DNA of 49,368 bases from Tissierellia bacterium. Lineage in GTDB: Bacteria; Bacillota; Clostridia; Tissierellales; Sedimentibacteraceae. Made by a program: the position numbers and the translations under genes. Each line of letters starts with the position of its first letter. The stretch's first letter is position 1. This document shows, piece after piece, positions 16,804-27,032 of this stretch. Location of the stretch: positions 1-49,368 of the forward strand of contig JAQVWY010000012.1 of assembly GCA_028709465.1 (NCBI GenBank). The letters run 5' to 3'. A model generated the notes under the pieces. It searched no databases and was not told where the DNA came from. It saw only the letters and a list, made by a program, of their open reading frames with translations.

Positions 16804-16843
16804 CTTTAACAATAAAAATATTATTGTTAAAGTTTATTTTTTC
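16804..16843 (+). terminator. terminator after fabZ (in a 338-base gap)
   Basis: CTTTAACAATAA and TTATTGTTAAAG pair perfectly around a 5-base loop, followed by a T-rich tail. The gap 16662-16999 otherwise holds only AT-rich sequence and, at its right end, the V-ATPase promoter. Confidence 0.85.
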
Positions 16844-16950
16844 TCTTAAAAAATAAAAAAATATGAAATAATAGCTTTATAATTAAACAAAACTTTTCAG
16901 TAATTTTAAGGTTTATTTGAGTTTTTAGCATATTTATAGAATTAAATGTA

Positions 16951-16979
16951 TTGACAATATAGGGAATTTATTCTATCAT
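16951..16979 (+). promoter_or_regulatory. promoter of the V-type ATPase operon
   Basis: TTGACA, 17 bases, then TATCAT, ending about 50 bases before ntpF. It is the only good promoter seen ahead of the nine-gene operon. Confidence 0.8.
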
Positions 16980-17029
16980 AATACAATGGGGGAAAATTTT
17001 TGATTAATTTTAAAGGAGGGGGTGATATA

Positions 17030-17356
17030 ATGTCATTGCGAAATATTAAACAAATTAAAGAAGCTGAGGAAAAAGCAGAATTATTAAAAAAAGAAGCAAT
17101 AACACAAGCTAAACAAATTATTGCATCTGCTAATGAAGAAGCTTCTATTATTTTAGATGAAGCTAAAAAAAGAGCTGAAACAAACAGACTAAATTTTTTA
17201 AAAAATGCTGAAAGTGAAGGTCAAAAATTTTATGACGATATTATTAAGGAAGCGCAAACAGCATGTGACAACGTTTTAAAAAAAGCTGATGTAAACATGG
17301 AAGAAGCATCATCAATTATTCTGGAAAGGATAGTGAAGACGAGTGGCGATAGTTAA
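17030..17356 (+). CDS. ntpF: V-type ATPase peripheral stalk subunit (G/H-like)
   Basis: The 108-residue protein is almost wholly charged coiled coil rich in Glu, Lys and Ala, for example AEEKAELLKKEAITQAKQI. It fits the G/H peripheral-stalk subunit that pairs with subunit E and holds the catalytic head still. The start at 17030 follows AAAGGAGGGGG; an in-frame TTG at 17000 lies upstream of that signal and is rejected. It is the first gene of the operon, and its last 14 bases overlap the ntpI start. Sequence conservation in this subunit is low, so the call rests on coiled-coil character and position, identical to Enterococcus hirae ntpF. Confidence 0.85.
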   Translation: MSLRNIKQIKEAEEKAELLKKEAITQAKQIIASANEEASIILDEAKKRAETNRLNFLKNAESEGQKFYDDIIKEAQTACDNVLKKADVNMEEASSIILERIVKTSGDS

Positions 17357-19325
17357 AATGAATAAAATAAGTATTATAGGTCTTGGTGATGTTAAAACAA
17401 GGCTTATAAGGGAGTTAATGGATTTGGGAGTTGTTGAAATCAGTTCTCAAGATTCAAAACTTACTGATTCTGAATGGATATCCTATGTTGAAAAGGATGG
17501 AGATGAAAGCGAAGTATTAAATTTGGAGGCTGATATTTCAAAAGTTAATTCAGTGTTAGTAAGTCTTGATAAGTATGATAAAACAAAAAAGCCTATGTTT
17601 AGTTCAAAAAAGACAGTTTCTATAGATGAATTTGAAAATAAGGTGTTAGATAATAAATCAATTATAGAAAACGTTGGCCTTGTTCTGAATCTTAATAATA
17701 ATCTTAATGAACTTACAAATGAGGAAAATAAAATTGTTTCTAATATTTTGTCATTAAAACCGTGGATTAAGTATGGTTTGCCATTGGAATTAAGTGAAAC
17801 AAAATATACTAGCATCTTTACTGGTGTTGTACCAAATGTATCATCTTCAGAAAATCTTATAAATGAAGTTAAAGAAAAAGTTAACACGTGTTTTATTGAA
17901 TTAATAAATTCAGATAAAGATCAAAATTATTTGTCAGTGATATGCCTGAAAAGTGATAAGGATGAAGTGTTTGAATTATTGAAACAATATGGATTTAACA
18001 CAGTTGTATTTAAAGATTTAATTGGCACAGCTGCTGAAAATATTGTTAAATATGAAAAAGAAATTTCTGAAACATCTAATAAGAAAAAGCAAATAGAAGC
18101 TGATATTTCAGAATCAGTCCAATATATTGATGATATTCAACTATATTATGATTACCTTGTGATTGAAAGAGATAAATTAAAATCACTAGATAACATACTT
18201 AAGACAAATAAAACATTTTATATTGAAGGTTGGTTACCGCAAAAAAGTAAAGAGAAGGTTGAAAGTGTCTTAAAACAAAATGAATGCTGGTATGAAATTA
18301 ATGAGCCAGAAGAGGGAGAAGAGTTTCCAATACTCCTTGATAACAATACATTAGTTGATCCTTTTGAAGTTATAACAGGATTATATAGTCTTCCATCTTC
18401 ATCAAATATTGATCCAACTTCATCAATGTGGTTTTTCTTTGTTTTCTTTTTTGGAATGATGCTAGGTGATGTTGGTTATGGGTTAATTTTGGCTCTAGCT
18501 TGTGGTTTGGTAGTAAAGATGTTCAAGCTTGAAGGTACATCTGGCAAAATGTTAAAATCTCTATTTTGGTGCGGAATATCAACAATGTTTTGGGGAGTTA
18601 TGTTTGGTAGTTACTTTGGAGATGGAATTGTTGCGGCTGCTAAAACTATATTCAATGTTGATATTATTATAAAGCCATTTTGGACTAATCCAATGGAAGA
18701 TCCAATGAACGTGTTGATTGTATCATTTGCATTTGGATTAATTCACTTATTTGTTGGATTAGGTGTAAAAGCTTATATGCTTATTAGAGATGGTAAGCCA
18801 TTGGATGCACTGTATGATGTAGGCTTTTGGTATCTTTTTATAATAGGTCCTGTATTGTTACTTGCTGGGGGCACTATTTCACCAGTATTAGTGATAATAG
18901 GTAAATATATGACAATAATAGGTATGATTGGGTTAGTGTTGACTCAAGGGCGAGAAAAAAAGAATATAATATCTAAATTAACAAGTGGTGTATTAAGTTT
19001 ATATGGTATAACAGGCTATTTAAGTGATGTTTTATCATATTCTAGGCTATTAGCATTAGGTTTAGCAACTGGAGTTATATCATCTGTTTTAAGTATTATG
19101 GGCTCCATGGGTGGTCATACTATCATTGGTATAATACTGTTTTTGGTGGTATTTGTAATCGGACACTCTTTAAATTTTGCAATAAATGCCCTGGGGGCAT
19201 TTGTACATTCAGCAAGATTACAATATGTTGAATTCTTCGGTAAATTTTATGAGGGTGGTGGAGAGCCATTCAACCCACTAACTAAAAAAACAAAATATAT
19301 TAAAATCATTAAGGAGGAAAATTAG
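17343..19325 (+). CDS. ntpI: V-type ATPase subunit I (a subunit)
   Basis: This is the 660-residue membrane stator that forms the ion half-channels against the K ring. Residues 1-340 are a soluble, coiled-coil-rich arm. About seven membrane segments follow, from the FFFVFFFGMMLGDVGYG stretch onward. The essential channel arginine is in LSYSRLLALGLATG near residue 565. The GTG at 17343 is chosen because it gives MAIVKMNKISIIG, the usual family opening; the alternative is ATG at 17358. It overlaps ntpF by 14 bases and abuts ntpK. Confidence 0.95.
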   Translation: MAIVKMNKISIIGLGDVKTRLIRELMDLGVVEISSQDSKLTDSEWISYVEKDGDESEVLNLEADISKVNSVLVSLDKYDKTKKPMFSSKKTVSIDEFENKVLDNKSIIENVGLVLNLNNNLNELTNEENKIVSNILSLKPWIKYGLPLELSETKYTSIFTGVVPNVSSSENLINEVKEKVNTCFIELINSDKDQNYLSVICLKSDKDEVFELLKQYGFNTVVFKDLIGTAAENIVKYEKEISETSNKKKQIEADISESVQYIDDIQLYYDYLVIERDKLKSLDNILKTNKTFYIEGWLPQKSKEKVESVLKQNECWYEINEPEEGEEFPILLDNNTLVDPFEVITGLYSLPSSSNIDPTSSMWFFFVFFFGMMLGDVGYGLILALACGLVVKMFKLEGTSGKMLKSLFWCGISTMFWGVMFGSYFGDGIVAAAKTIFNVDIIIKPFWTNPMEDPMNVLIVSFAFGLIHLFVGLGVKAYMLIRDGKPLDALYDVGFWYLFIIGPVLLLAGGTISPVLVIIGKYMTIIGMIGLVLTQGREKKNIISKLTSGVLSLYGITGYLSDVLSYSRLLALGLATGVISSVLSIMGSMGGHTIIGIILFLVVFVIGHSLNFAINALGAFVHSARLQYVEFFGKFYEGGGEPFNPLTKKTKYIKIIKEEN

Positions 19326-19805
<480 letters not shown>

Positions 19806-19850
19806 TTGTTAAACGAAATATACTAAAATTGTATAAAAGGATGTGAAGTA

Positions 19851-20429
19851 ATGAGCATTGAAAATATTACTGAAAAAATTATTTCAGAGGCAAATAATGC
19901 TGCAGAATCTTCAATAAATAATGCTAATATTAAAAGCCAGGAAATTATCAATGAGGCGAAGAAACAGGCTGAAAATATTATTGCAGAAGCTTCTATTCAA
20001 TCAGAAGTTGAGGCAGAAACATTAAAGAGAAGGAAGGTATCAGCGGCAGAATTACAAGCAAAGAAAATGTTATTAAGTTCAAAACAAGAGGCCATAAAGA
20101 AAAGTTTTGCAGTTGCATTAGAAAAACTTAATAATATGCCTGAAAGTGAGTATATAGAATTTCTAGCAACAGAGATTGGCAAAATTCATGGGGACGGTGA
20201 AATTGTTTTAAATGAAAAAGATAAAATTGCTACTGGCGAAAAGCTTATTAAACTAATAAGTGAAAAAGATAATAATAGAAAAATTGTTTTAAGTAATAAT
20301 ACTATTCAGTCTGGTAGGGGTTTTATCCTAAAGAATGGAAACATTGAAATTAATAGCACTTTTGAGGCAATAATTGATTCGATTAAGGATGAGCTTACAT
20401 ATGAAGTTGCAAATGTGCTTTTTAAATAA
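19851..20429 (+). CDS. ntpE: V-type ATPase subunit E
   Basis: Subunit E pairs with the G/H subunit to make the peripheral stalks. The 192-residue protein has an N-terminal coiled coil (about 5-100, alternating Ala, Glu and Lys, with INEAKKQAENIIAEA) and a C-terminal globular part. The segment IVLSNNTIQSGRGFILKNGNIEINSTFEAIID is typical of the subunit E C-terminus. AAGGATGTG precedes the ATG. It lies between ntpK and ntpC as in Enterococcus. Confidence 0.92.
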   Translation: MSIENITEKIISEANNAAESSINNANIKSQEIINEAKKQAENIIAEASIQSEVEAETLKRRKVSAAELQAKKMLLSSKQEAIKKSFAVALEKLNNMPESEYIEFLATEIGKIHGDGEIVLNEKDKIATGEKLIKLISEKDNNRKIVLSNNTIQSGRGFILKNGNIEINSTFEAIIDSIKDELTYEVANVLFK

Positions 20430-20449
20430 TTTGCATGGGAGGAATGATT

Positions 20450-21463
20450 TTGAAAAAGATAAAAGAAACAGATTATTTGTTTTCTACTGCCCGTGTTAGA
20501 AGTGTTGAAAAATATATGTTATCCCGTGAAAAAGCTGAAAAAATGATTGATGCAAAAACAAATGATGACGCTTTAAGGATATTATTTGAATGCAATTACA
20601 ATTCAGGCAAGGTAAATGATAAGATTTCTCCAAACGATTATGATTCTCTTTTATCCCAAGAGCATAAAAGAACATATGAGTTTATTACATCAATTGCGCC
20701 AGAAGAGGAAAGTTTTAATATTTTTCTGTATCCTTATGATTATCATAATTTAAAAGTGTTGATGAAATCTGAATATCTTGATATTGATTCATCTGAATTA
20801 TTAGTAGATACAGGTTCTATCGATCTTAATACTCTAAAGTATGCGATTAAGGAAAGAGATTTTTCAAATCTTTCTGAAAATATGTCCAGTGCAGTTAGCT
20901 ACATAATTGAAGAATTCCCAAAAAATAAAGATCCTCAATTGATAGATATTATTTTAGACAAATATTTATATGATGAAATGCTTAAATCTTCTAAGAAAAT
21001 AAATAATAAATTTATTAATGATTACATTGTAATGCAAATTGATATAATTAATTTGAAAACATATGTAAGACTTAAGAAAATGAACAAATCCTGGGATTTT
21101 TTTACAAAGGTATTCATAGAGGGAGGGAAAATTCCAGAACAGTTCTTTATTAAATATTATGATGAAACTTTTGAAGACTTTGGAGATGAATTATTTGTAT
21201 ATGGTTATAAAGAAACCTTTTTAGAAGGTATTGAAGGACTTAATGAATCTGGGAAATTTACTACTTTAGAAAAATTATTTGATAACAAAATTATGGAACA
21301 TGTTAAATCTGCAAAATATATTTCTTATGGAATTGAACCATTAGTTGCATACTTAATTGCAAAGGAAAATGAAATAAAAATTGCACGAATAATTATGGCT
21401 GGAAGACTTGCTGGGATACCCTCAGAACTTATTAGAGAGAGGATGAGAGAAACATATGTATAG
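20450..21463 (+). CDS. ntpC: V-type ATPase subunit C (d subunit)
   Basis: This socket protein joins the central stalk to the K ring. It has 337 residues from the TTG start and is mostly helical, with YHNLKVLMKSEYL, YVRLKKMNKS and the C-terminal EPLVAYLIAKENEIKIARIIMAGRLAG-type segment that marks the family. The TTG at 20450 is preferred: GGGAGG at 20437-20442 stands 7 bases before it, whereas in-frame ATGs at 20435 and 20444 overlap or crowd that signal. The 3' end overlaps ntpG by 8 bases. Confidence 0.92.
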   Translation: MKKIKETDYLFSTARVRSVEKYMLSREKAEKMIDAKTNDDALRILFECNYNSGKVNDKISPNDYDSLLSQEHKRTYEFITSIAPEEESFNIFLYPYDYHNLKVLMKSEYLDIDSSELLVDTGSIDLNTLKYAIKERDFSNLSENMSSAVSYIIEEFPKNKDPQLIDIILDKYLYDEMLKSSKKINNKFINDYIVMQIDIINLKTYVRLKKMNKSWDFFTKVFIEGGKIPEQFFIKYYDETFEDFGDELFVYGYKETFLEGIEGLNESGKFTTLEKLFDNKIMEHVKSAKYISYGIEPLVAYLIAKENEIKIARIIMAGRLAGIPSELIRERMRETYV

Positions 21464-21764
21464 AATAGGCGTTATTGGTGACAAACAGAGTGTGAAAGGA
21501 TTTAAAGCAGTTGGATTAGATGTATTTGATTGCTTAAATTCTGATGAAGCTAAAAAAACACTTCGAAAAATTGCTAAAGAAGATTATGCAATTATTTATG
21601 TTACTGAAAACATGTGCAAAGATATCATGGATGTTATAAATGAGTATAACAGTGTGCGCTTGCCTGCAATAATTCCTATACCTGGCATGGATGGAAGTAT
21701 TGGCATTGGATCGTCTAGAATTAAAAAAGCAGTAGAAAAGGCAGTAGGTGCTGACATTATTTAA
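21456..21764 (+). CDS. ntpG: V-type ATPase subunit F
   Basis: Subunit F is a small central-shaft protein, called NtpG in Enterococcus. The 102-residue Rossmann-like protein opens RIGVIGDKQSVKGFKAVGLDVF. It has YAIIYVTENM and ends with LPAIIPIPGMDGSIGIG plus the helix SSRIKKAVEKAVGADI, all family hallmarks. It overlaps ntpC by 8 bases, implying coupled translation, and is followed 51 bases later by ntpA. Confidence 0.94.
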   Translation: MYRIGVIGDKQSVKGFKAVGLDVFDCLNSDEAKKTLRKIAKEDYAIIYVTENMCKDIMDVINEYNSVRLPAIIPIPGMDGSIGIGSSRIKKAVEKAVGADII

Positions 21765-21815
21765 TAAAGGTAACTTGTAAATATCGATATAAAAATAAAT
21801 GAGGTGATTATACTA

Positions 21816-23588
21816 ATGAGCCAAGGTAGAATAGTAAAGGTATCAGGTCCTCTCGTTATAGCAGATGGTATGAAAGATGCTGATATGTATGACGTTGTAC
21901 ATGTTAGTGAACAGGGGTTGATAGGTGAAATAATAGAGATGCGTGGAGAAATGGCTTCCATACAGGTTTATGAAGAAACTTCTGGGTTAGCGCCAGGAGC
22001 ACCTGTGGCAACAACCGGTGCTCAGCTATCAGTTGAACTAGGGCCAGGACTTATTGAAACAATTTATGATGGTATACAGCGTCCTTTAGAGGAAATTCGA
22101 AAAAAAGTTGGCCCGAATATAACAAGAGGTATAAGTGTACCATCTTTGGACAGAAATAAGAAGTGGGAATTTGTTCCTGCTGTAAAGACAGGTGATTTAG
22201 TTCAATCGGGAGACATAATTGGAACGGTTCAAGAAACCATTATAGTTGAACAAAAAATCATGGTTCCTTATGGAATTGAAGGCACTATTGTTGAAATTAA
22301 AAATGGAAGTTTTACAGTAGAAGAAACTGTATGTGTTGTGAAAAAAAACAATGGTGAAGAAGTTAATTTAACATTGATGCAAAAGTGGCCAGTAAGAAGG
22401 GGACGTCCATATAAGGAAAAATTAGTTCCAGTTATGCCTCTTGTAACAGGACAGAGAGTTATAGATACATTGTTTCCAATAGCTAAAGGTGGAGTTGCTG
22501 CAGTTCCAGGTCCGTTTGGAAGCGGAAAAACTGTTGTTCAACATCAGCTTGCAAAGTGGGCAGATGCAGATATAGTTGTTTATATTGGATGTGGTGAACG
22601 TGGAAATGAAATGACAGATGTTTTAATGGAATTTCCTGAATTAAAGGACCCAAGAACTGGGGAATCACTAATGAAGCGTACAGTTTTAATAGCTAATACA
22701 TCAGATATGCCTGTTGCAGCTCGTGAAGCTTCTATTTATACAGGAATAACAATAGCGGAATACTTCAGAGATATGGGTTATTCAGTAGCTTTAATGGCTG
22801 ATTCAACTTCAAGATGGGCTGAAGCTCTCAGAGAAATGTCTGGTCGTCTAGAGGAAATGCCTGGCGAAGAAGGATATCCTGCATATCTTGCATCACGTCT
22901 TGCTCAATTTTATGAAAGAGCAGGAAGGGTAATCAGTTTAGGAACTGAAGGTAGGGAAGGTGCTTTGTCAGCTATAGGTGCAGTATCACCTCCTGGTGGT
23001 GATATTTCAGAGCCTGTTTCACAAGCTACTCTCCGTATTGTGAAGGTTTTCTGGGCTCTGGATGCTCAATTGGCATATAAGCGTCATTTCCCAGCAATAA
23101 ACTGGCTAAACAGCTATTCTTTATATGTGGATAAATTAAGTAAGTGGTTTGATGAAAATGTTGAAAAAGATTGGAGTGGCATGAGAAGTGATGTTATTAG
23201 GCTTTTGCAGGAAGAAGCAGAGCTTAATGAAATAGTTCAGCTTGTAGGTGTCGATTCATTATCTTATGAAGATAGAATGAAACTTGAAGTAACTAGATCA
23301 ATTAGAGAGGATTATTTACATCAAAATGCATTTCATGATGTTGATACTTATACATCACTTAACAAGCAATATAATTTGCTAAAACTTATTTTAAAATACT
23401 ATGAAGACAGTATGAAAGCTTTAAACGAAGGTGCAGACTTTAAAATGTTATCTGAACTTCCAGTTAGAGAAAGGATAGGAAGATACAAATATATAGAAGA
23501 AAAAAATATTGAAACTGCTTTTGATGAAGTTAATAAACAAATCGAAGAGGAAATATCAGAATCTGTTGCAAGTAAGGAGGTTGAGTAA
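21816..23588 (+). CDS. ntpA: V-type ATPase catalytic subunit A
   Basis: Subunit A hydrolyses ATP in the A3B3 head. From the ATG at 21816 it has 590 residues, and GAGGTGA precedes this codon by 9 bases; the in-frame GTG at 21804 lies inside that signal and is rejected. The P-loop is GPFGSGKT (232-239), followed by the Walker B region ([14 protein letters not shown]) and by [20 protein letters not shown]. The 90-residue non-homologous insertion that separates A from F-ATPase beta subunits is present (about 115-205). All catalytic motifs are intact. ntpB starts one base after the stop. Confidence 0.97.
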   Translation: MSQGRIVKVSGPLVIADGMKDADMYDVVHVSEQGLIGEIIEMRGEMASIQVYEETSGLAPGAPVATTGAQLSVELGPGLIETIYDGIQRPLEEIRKKVGPNITRGISVPSLDRNKKWEFVPAVKTGDLVQSGDIIGTVQETIIVEQKIMVPYGIEGTIVEIKNGSFTVEETVCVVKKNNGEEVNLTLMQKWPVRRGRPYKEKLVPVMPLVTGQRVIDTLFPIAKGGVAAVPGPFGSGKTVVQHQLAKWADADIVVYIGCGERGNEMTDVLMEFPELKDPRTGESLMKRTVLIANTSDMPVAAREASIYTGITIAEYFRDMGYSVALMADSTSRWAEALREMSGRLEEMPGEEGYPAYLASRLAQFYERAGRVISLGTEGREGALSAIGAVSPPGGDISEPVSQATLRIVKVFWALDAQLAYKRHFPAINWLNSYSLYVDKLSKWFDENVEKDWSGMRSDVIRLLQEEAELNEIVQLVGVDSLSYEDRMKLEVTRSIREDYLHQNAFHDVDTYTSLNKQYNLLKLILKYYEDSMKALNEGADFKMLSELPVRERIGRYKYIEEKNIETAFDEVNKQIEEEISESVASKEVE

Positions 23589-23589
23589 T

Positions 23590-24966
23590 ATGATTAGAGA
23601 ATATAAAACAATATTTGAAGTTGCGGGACCTTTGATGCTTGTTAAAAATGTGGAAAATGTTTCATACGATGAATTAGGTATTATAGAACTTCCTAGTGGT
23701 GAAACAAGAAGCTGCAGAGTTTTGGAGATTAACGGAAGTAATGCATTAGTTCAATTATTTGAAAGCTCTGCTGGTATTAATCTTGCTGAAAGTAAAGTGA
23801 AATTTTTAGGAAGAGGTATGGAATTAGCTGTATCATATGATATGCTTGGTCGTGTATTTGATGGATTAGGAAGACCAATAGATAATGGTCCAGAAATAAT
23901 ACCTGAAAAAAGACTAGATATAAATGGATTACCAATGAATCCTTCAGCCAGAGACTACCCTGATGAATTTATTCAAACAGGGGTTTCAGCGATAGATGGT
24001 TTAAATACTCTTGTAAGAGGACAAAAATTACCTATATTTTCTGGTTCAGGATTGCCTCACGCTGAATTGGCTGCACAAATTGCACGTCAATCTAAGGTGT
24101 TAGGAACTGATAGTAAATTTGCTGTTGTATTTGCGGCTATAGGTATTACTTTTGAAGAAGCAGACTTTTTTATATCAGACTTTAGACGAACAGGTGCTAT
24201 TGATAGAACGGTATTGTTTATGAATCTAGCAGATGACCCTGCAATAGAGCGTATTTCAACTCCTCGTATGGCTTTGACTGCAGCAGAATTTTTAGCATAT
24301 GAAAAAGGAATGCATGTTCTTGTAATCCTTACAGATATTACTAATTATGCAGAAGCTCTTCGTGAAGTATCAGCTGCACGTAAAGAAGTTCCAGGAAGAC
24401 GTGGATATCCAGGATATCTGTATACTGACTTGGCAACTATTTATGAGAGAGCAGGTAGAAAACGGGATATAGATGGTTCTATAACTATGATACCAATTTT
24501 AACTATGCCTGAAGATGACAAAACTCACCCAATTCCAGACTTAACTGGTTATATAACTGAAGGTCAGATAATTTTATCTCGTGAACTGTATAGAAAGGGA
24601 ATTAAACCTCCAATAGATGTTTTACCTTCTTTATCTCGTTTAAAAGATAAAGGCATTGGTAAAGGCAAAACTAGGGAAGACCATTCTGATGTTTTGAATC
24701 AACTTTTTGCAGCTTATGCAAGGGGTAAAGAAGCTAAAGAATTAATGGCAATACTCGGAGAAGCAGCTTTGTCTGATGCAGATAAATATTATGCAAAATT
24801 TGCTGATGTATTTGAAAAAGAATATGTATCTCAAGGGTATGAAACTAACAGAACAATAGAAGAAACATTACAAGTTGGCTGGGATCTTCTTACATTGCTT
24901 CCAAGAAGTGAACTTAAACGTATCAGAGATGAATATTTGGATAAATATCTTCCTAAAAAAGAATAA
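23590..24966 (+). CDS. ntpB: V-type ATPase regulatory subunit B
   Basis: Subunit B is the non-catalytic nucleotide-site partner of A. The protein has 458 residues from the ATG at 23590, behind AAGGAGG that is still inside ntpA. It starts [16 protein letters not shown]. The P-loop position reads [17 protein letters not shown], the normal degenerate form for B subunits and not a defect. [19 protein letters not shown] and the arginine-containing [11 protein letters not shown] region are conserved. It lies between ntpA and ntpD, completing the head. Confidence 0.97.
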   Translation: MIREYKTIFEVAGPLMLVKNVENVSYDELGIIELPSGETRSCRVLEINGSNALVQLFESSAGINLAESKVKFLGRGMELAVSYDMLGRVFDGLGRPIDNGPEIIPEKRLDINGLPMNPSARDYPDEFIQTGVSAIDGLNTLVRGQKLPIFSGSGLPHAELAAQIARQSKVLGTDSKFAVVFAAIGITFEEADFFISDFRRTGAIDRTVLFMNLADDPAIERISTPRMALTAAEFLAYEKGMHVLVILTDITNYAEALREVSAARKEVPGRRGYPGYLYTDLATIYERAGRKRDIDGSITMIPILTMPEDDKTHPIPDLTGYITEGQIILSRELYRKGIKPPIDVLPSLSRLKDKGIGKGKTREDHSDVLNQLFAAYARGKEAKELMAILGEAALSDADKYYAKFADVFEKEYVSQGYETNRTIEETLQVGWDLLTLLPRSELKRIRDEYLDKYLPKKE

Positions 24967-24983
24967 AAATAAGGGGTGATGTA

Positions 24984-25685
24984 ATGGCAAGGTTAAATGT
25001 AAACCCGACCAGAATGGTTTTAACCTCTTTAAAAAAGCGTTTAAAGGTGGCTGTAAAAGGCCATAAAATGCTGAAGGATAAACGTGATGAGCTCATGAAA
25101 CGATTTTTAGAACTTGCAAGAGAAAATAAGAAAGTTAGAGCGCAAGTTGATGATCAACTTGCTAATGTATATTCAAATTTTGTTATTGCAAGTGCGGTTA
25201 TGTCTTCAGAGGTATTAGATGAAGCCTTAATGTATCCAAAACAAGGTGTTTCTATAGAAGTAGGTAAAAAAAATGTAATGAGTGTTAATGTACCAGTATT
25301 TGATTTTACAACAACTACAGATGATGCTTCAAACATTTACCCTTATGGGTTTGCTAATACTTCTGGTGAACTAGATAGCGCTATTAAAAATCTGTCGGAA
25401 ATATTTCCTTCTTTGCTTAAGCTTGCAGCATTGGAAAAAGAGGTTCAACTTCTTGCAGCTGAAATTGAAAAAACTAGAAGAAGAGTTAATGCACTAGAAT
25501 ATGTCATGATACCTCAATTTCAAGAGACTATCAAATATATACAAATGAAACTAGATGAAAATGAAAGAGGTAATCAGACTAGATTAATGAAGGTTAAGGA
25601 TATGATGGTTCAAGAAGCAATTTTAGAAAAAGTTGAAAATAATAAAATTGCTATTGAAGAATATAAAAGAGAGCATTTAAATTAA
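24984..25685 (+). CDS. ntpD: V-type ATPase subunit D (central stalk)
   Basis: Subunit D is the coiled-coil rotor shaft inside the A3B3 head. The protein has 233 residues, somewhat longer than the usual 200-215. The N-terminal helix has [32 protein letters not shown] and the C-terminal helix has [22 protein letters not shown], both characteristic. GGGGTGA lies before the ATG. It is the last gene: no ntpH or ntpJ (K+ transporter) homologue follows, unlike in Enterococcus hirae. Confidence 0.95.
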   Translation: MARLNVNPTRMVLTSLKKRLKVAVKGHKMLKDKRDELMKRFLELARENKKVRAQVDDQLANVYSNFVIASAVMSSEVLDEALMYPKQGVSIEVGKKNVMSVNVPVFDFTTTTDDASNIYPYGFANTSGELDSAIKNLSEIFPSLLKLAALEKEVQLLAAEIEKTRRRVNALEYVMIPQFQETIKYIQMKLDENERGNQTRLMKVKDMMVQEAILEKVENNKIAIEEYKREHLN

Positions 25686-25744
25686 ATATTATAAACGATC
25701 ACATTAATAGGTTAGTCATCTTTGTGACAAAGTAATATATTGAT

Positions 25745-25770
25745 GACCACAAAAATGTGGTCGTTTTTTT
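25745..25770 (+). terminator. terminator of the V-ATPase operon
   Basis: GACCACA and TGTGGTC pair perfectly around a 4-base A loop and are followed by CG and seven Ts, 60 bases after the ntpD stop. Confidence 0.9.
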
Positions 25771-25790
25771 AATATACAACTATTTATTAC

Positions 25791-25820
25791 TTGACAAGAT
25801 ACTTATTATTCATATATACT
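25791..25820 (+). promoter_or_regulatory. promoter of the second FabK-like gene
   Basis: TTGACA and TATACT lie 18 bases apart. The last base of the -10 box overlaps a perfect palindrome at 25820-25832. Confidence 0.75.
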
Positions 25821-25832
25821 TTGATAATCAAA
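25820..25832. promoter_or_regulatory. FabT-like operator
   Basis: TTTGATAATCAAA is a perfect palindrome around a single central base. It matches the core of the FabT box known from Streptococcus and Lactococcus (TTTGATTATCAAA). It covers the end of the -10 box and the predicted start of transcription, a position expected to repress. No fabT-like MarR gene is present in the window, so the cognate regulator is inferred. Confidence 0.6.
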
Positions 25833-25868
25833 TAAATAGCAATTAGAATTATTGGGAGATGAAAACAC

Positions 25869-26918
25869 ATGAAATTTAATGAGCTTAAAATTGGAGATTT
25901 AACAGCTAGGGTTCCTATTATTCAAGGGGGTATGGGTGTTGGGGTGTCTCTTTCTAATCTAGCTTCTGCCGTAGCAAATGAAGGTGGAATTGGTATTATT
26001 TCAGGAGTACAAATTGGATTTAGGGAGCCTGATTTTTTAAAAAACCCTATAGAAGCTAATTTAAGGGCTATTAGAAGTGAAATAAAAAAGGCTAGGGAAA
26101 AAAGTAAGGGTATTATTGGTATGAATTTAATGACGGCAATGAACAATTATGAACTTTATGTTAAGGAAGCAGTAAAAGAAAAAATAGATTTAATAATTTC
26201 TGGAGCTGGGCTGCCCATTGCTCTACCTAAATTAGTAAAGGATTCTACAACAAAAATCATACCTATAGTTTCTTCTGCGAAGGCTTGCAGGATCATAATC
26301 AAAAGCTGGTTAAAACATGATAGATTGCCAGATGCTGTCGTAGTTGAAGGTCCCTTAGCTGGTGGCCATTTAGGGTTTAAATTTGAAGATATAATAGAAA
26401 ATAAGATCAAAAGTCTTAAAGATTTGACTGTAGAGGTTAAGGAATTAATAAAAACCTATGAAGAAAAATATAGTGTTAAGATACCTGTTATATCAGCAGG
26501 TGGCATAAGAACAAAAGAAGAAATTGAAGAGCTAATAGAGGCAGGTGCTGATGGAGTGCAATTAGCCAGTGCATTTGTTCCAACTGTAGAATGTGATGCC
26601 CATGATAATTTTAAGCTTGCATATATTAAAGCTTCCGATGAAGATGAACTTATAATCAAAAGTCCAGTAGGTATGCCAGCAAGGGCTATTAAAACAGATT
26701 TTTTGACAAGATCTTTAAATGAAGGCTGTGATCCAATTAAAAAGTGTTATAAATGTATGCCTAATTGTGATTTTAATAATATACCCTATTGCATATCTGT
26801 AGGGCTTATAAATGCAGTTGAAGGAAATGATGGATTGATTTTTGCCGGTGCAAATTTAAAAACTATAAATAAATTTACAACTGTTAAAGAAGTAATCAGT
26901 AATTTGTTAGATGATTAA
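25869..26918 (+). CDS. FabK/nitronate monooxygenase-family flavoprotein with Cys cluster
   Basis: This 349-residue FMN TIM-barrel protein belongs to the FabK/nitronate monooxygenase superfamily: VPIIQGGMGVGVSLSNLA, a flavin loop EGPLAGGHLGFK with H167, ISAGGIRTKEE and DGVQLASAFV. It differs from the fabK at 12239 by an N-terminal insertion (about 45-80) and a C-terminal segment with five cysteines (C287, C293, C296, C300, C308) that could bind a metal or Fe-S centre. GGGAG precedes the ATG. A FabT-like operator over its promoter links it to fatty acid control. Annotated relatives are usually called nitronate monooxygenase without experimental basis; an enoyl reductase role is equally possible. 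Confidence 0.85.
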   Translation: MKFNELKIGDLTARVPIIQGGMGVGVSLSNLASAVANEGGIGIISGVQIGFREPDFLKNPIEANLRAIRSEIKKAREKSKGIIGMNLMTAMNNYELYVKEAVKEKIDLIISGAGLPIALPKLVKDSTTKIIPIVSSAKACRIIIKSWLKHDRLPDAVVVEGPLAGGHLGFKFEDIIENKIKSLKDLTVEVKELIKTYEEKYSVKIPVISAGGIRTKEEIEELIEAGADGVQLASAFVPTVECDAHDNFKLAYIKASDEDELIIKSPVGMPARAIKTDFLTRSLNEGCDPIKKCYKCMPNCDFNNIPYCISVGLINAVEGNDGLIFAGANLKTINKFTTVKEVISNLLDD

Positions 26919-27032
26919 TAAAAAATAACTAATTTATCTGTACTCCTATAAATTAATCAAACTGGATATTTACGAAGTGTCAGAATTGTTTATACTGAAA
27001 GAAAGAACAAGTAAATATTAGGAGGTTTTAGT

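Noticed and set aside
23590..24966. Degenerate P-loop in V-ATPase subunit B as a sign of inactivation
   Set aside because: B subunits of V-type ATPases normally lack a working P-loop; the catalytic one in subunit A is intact.
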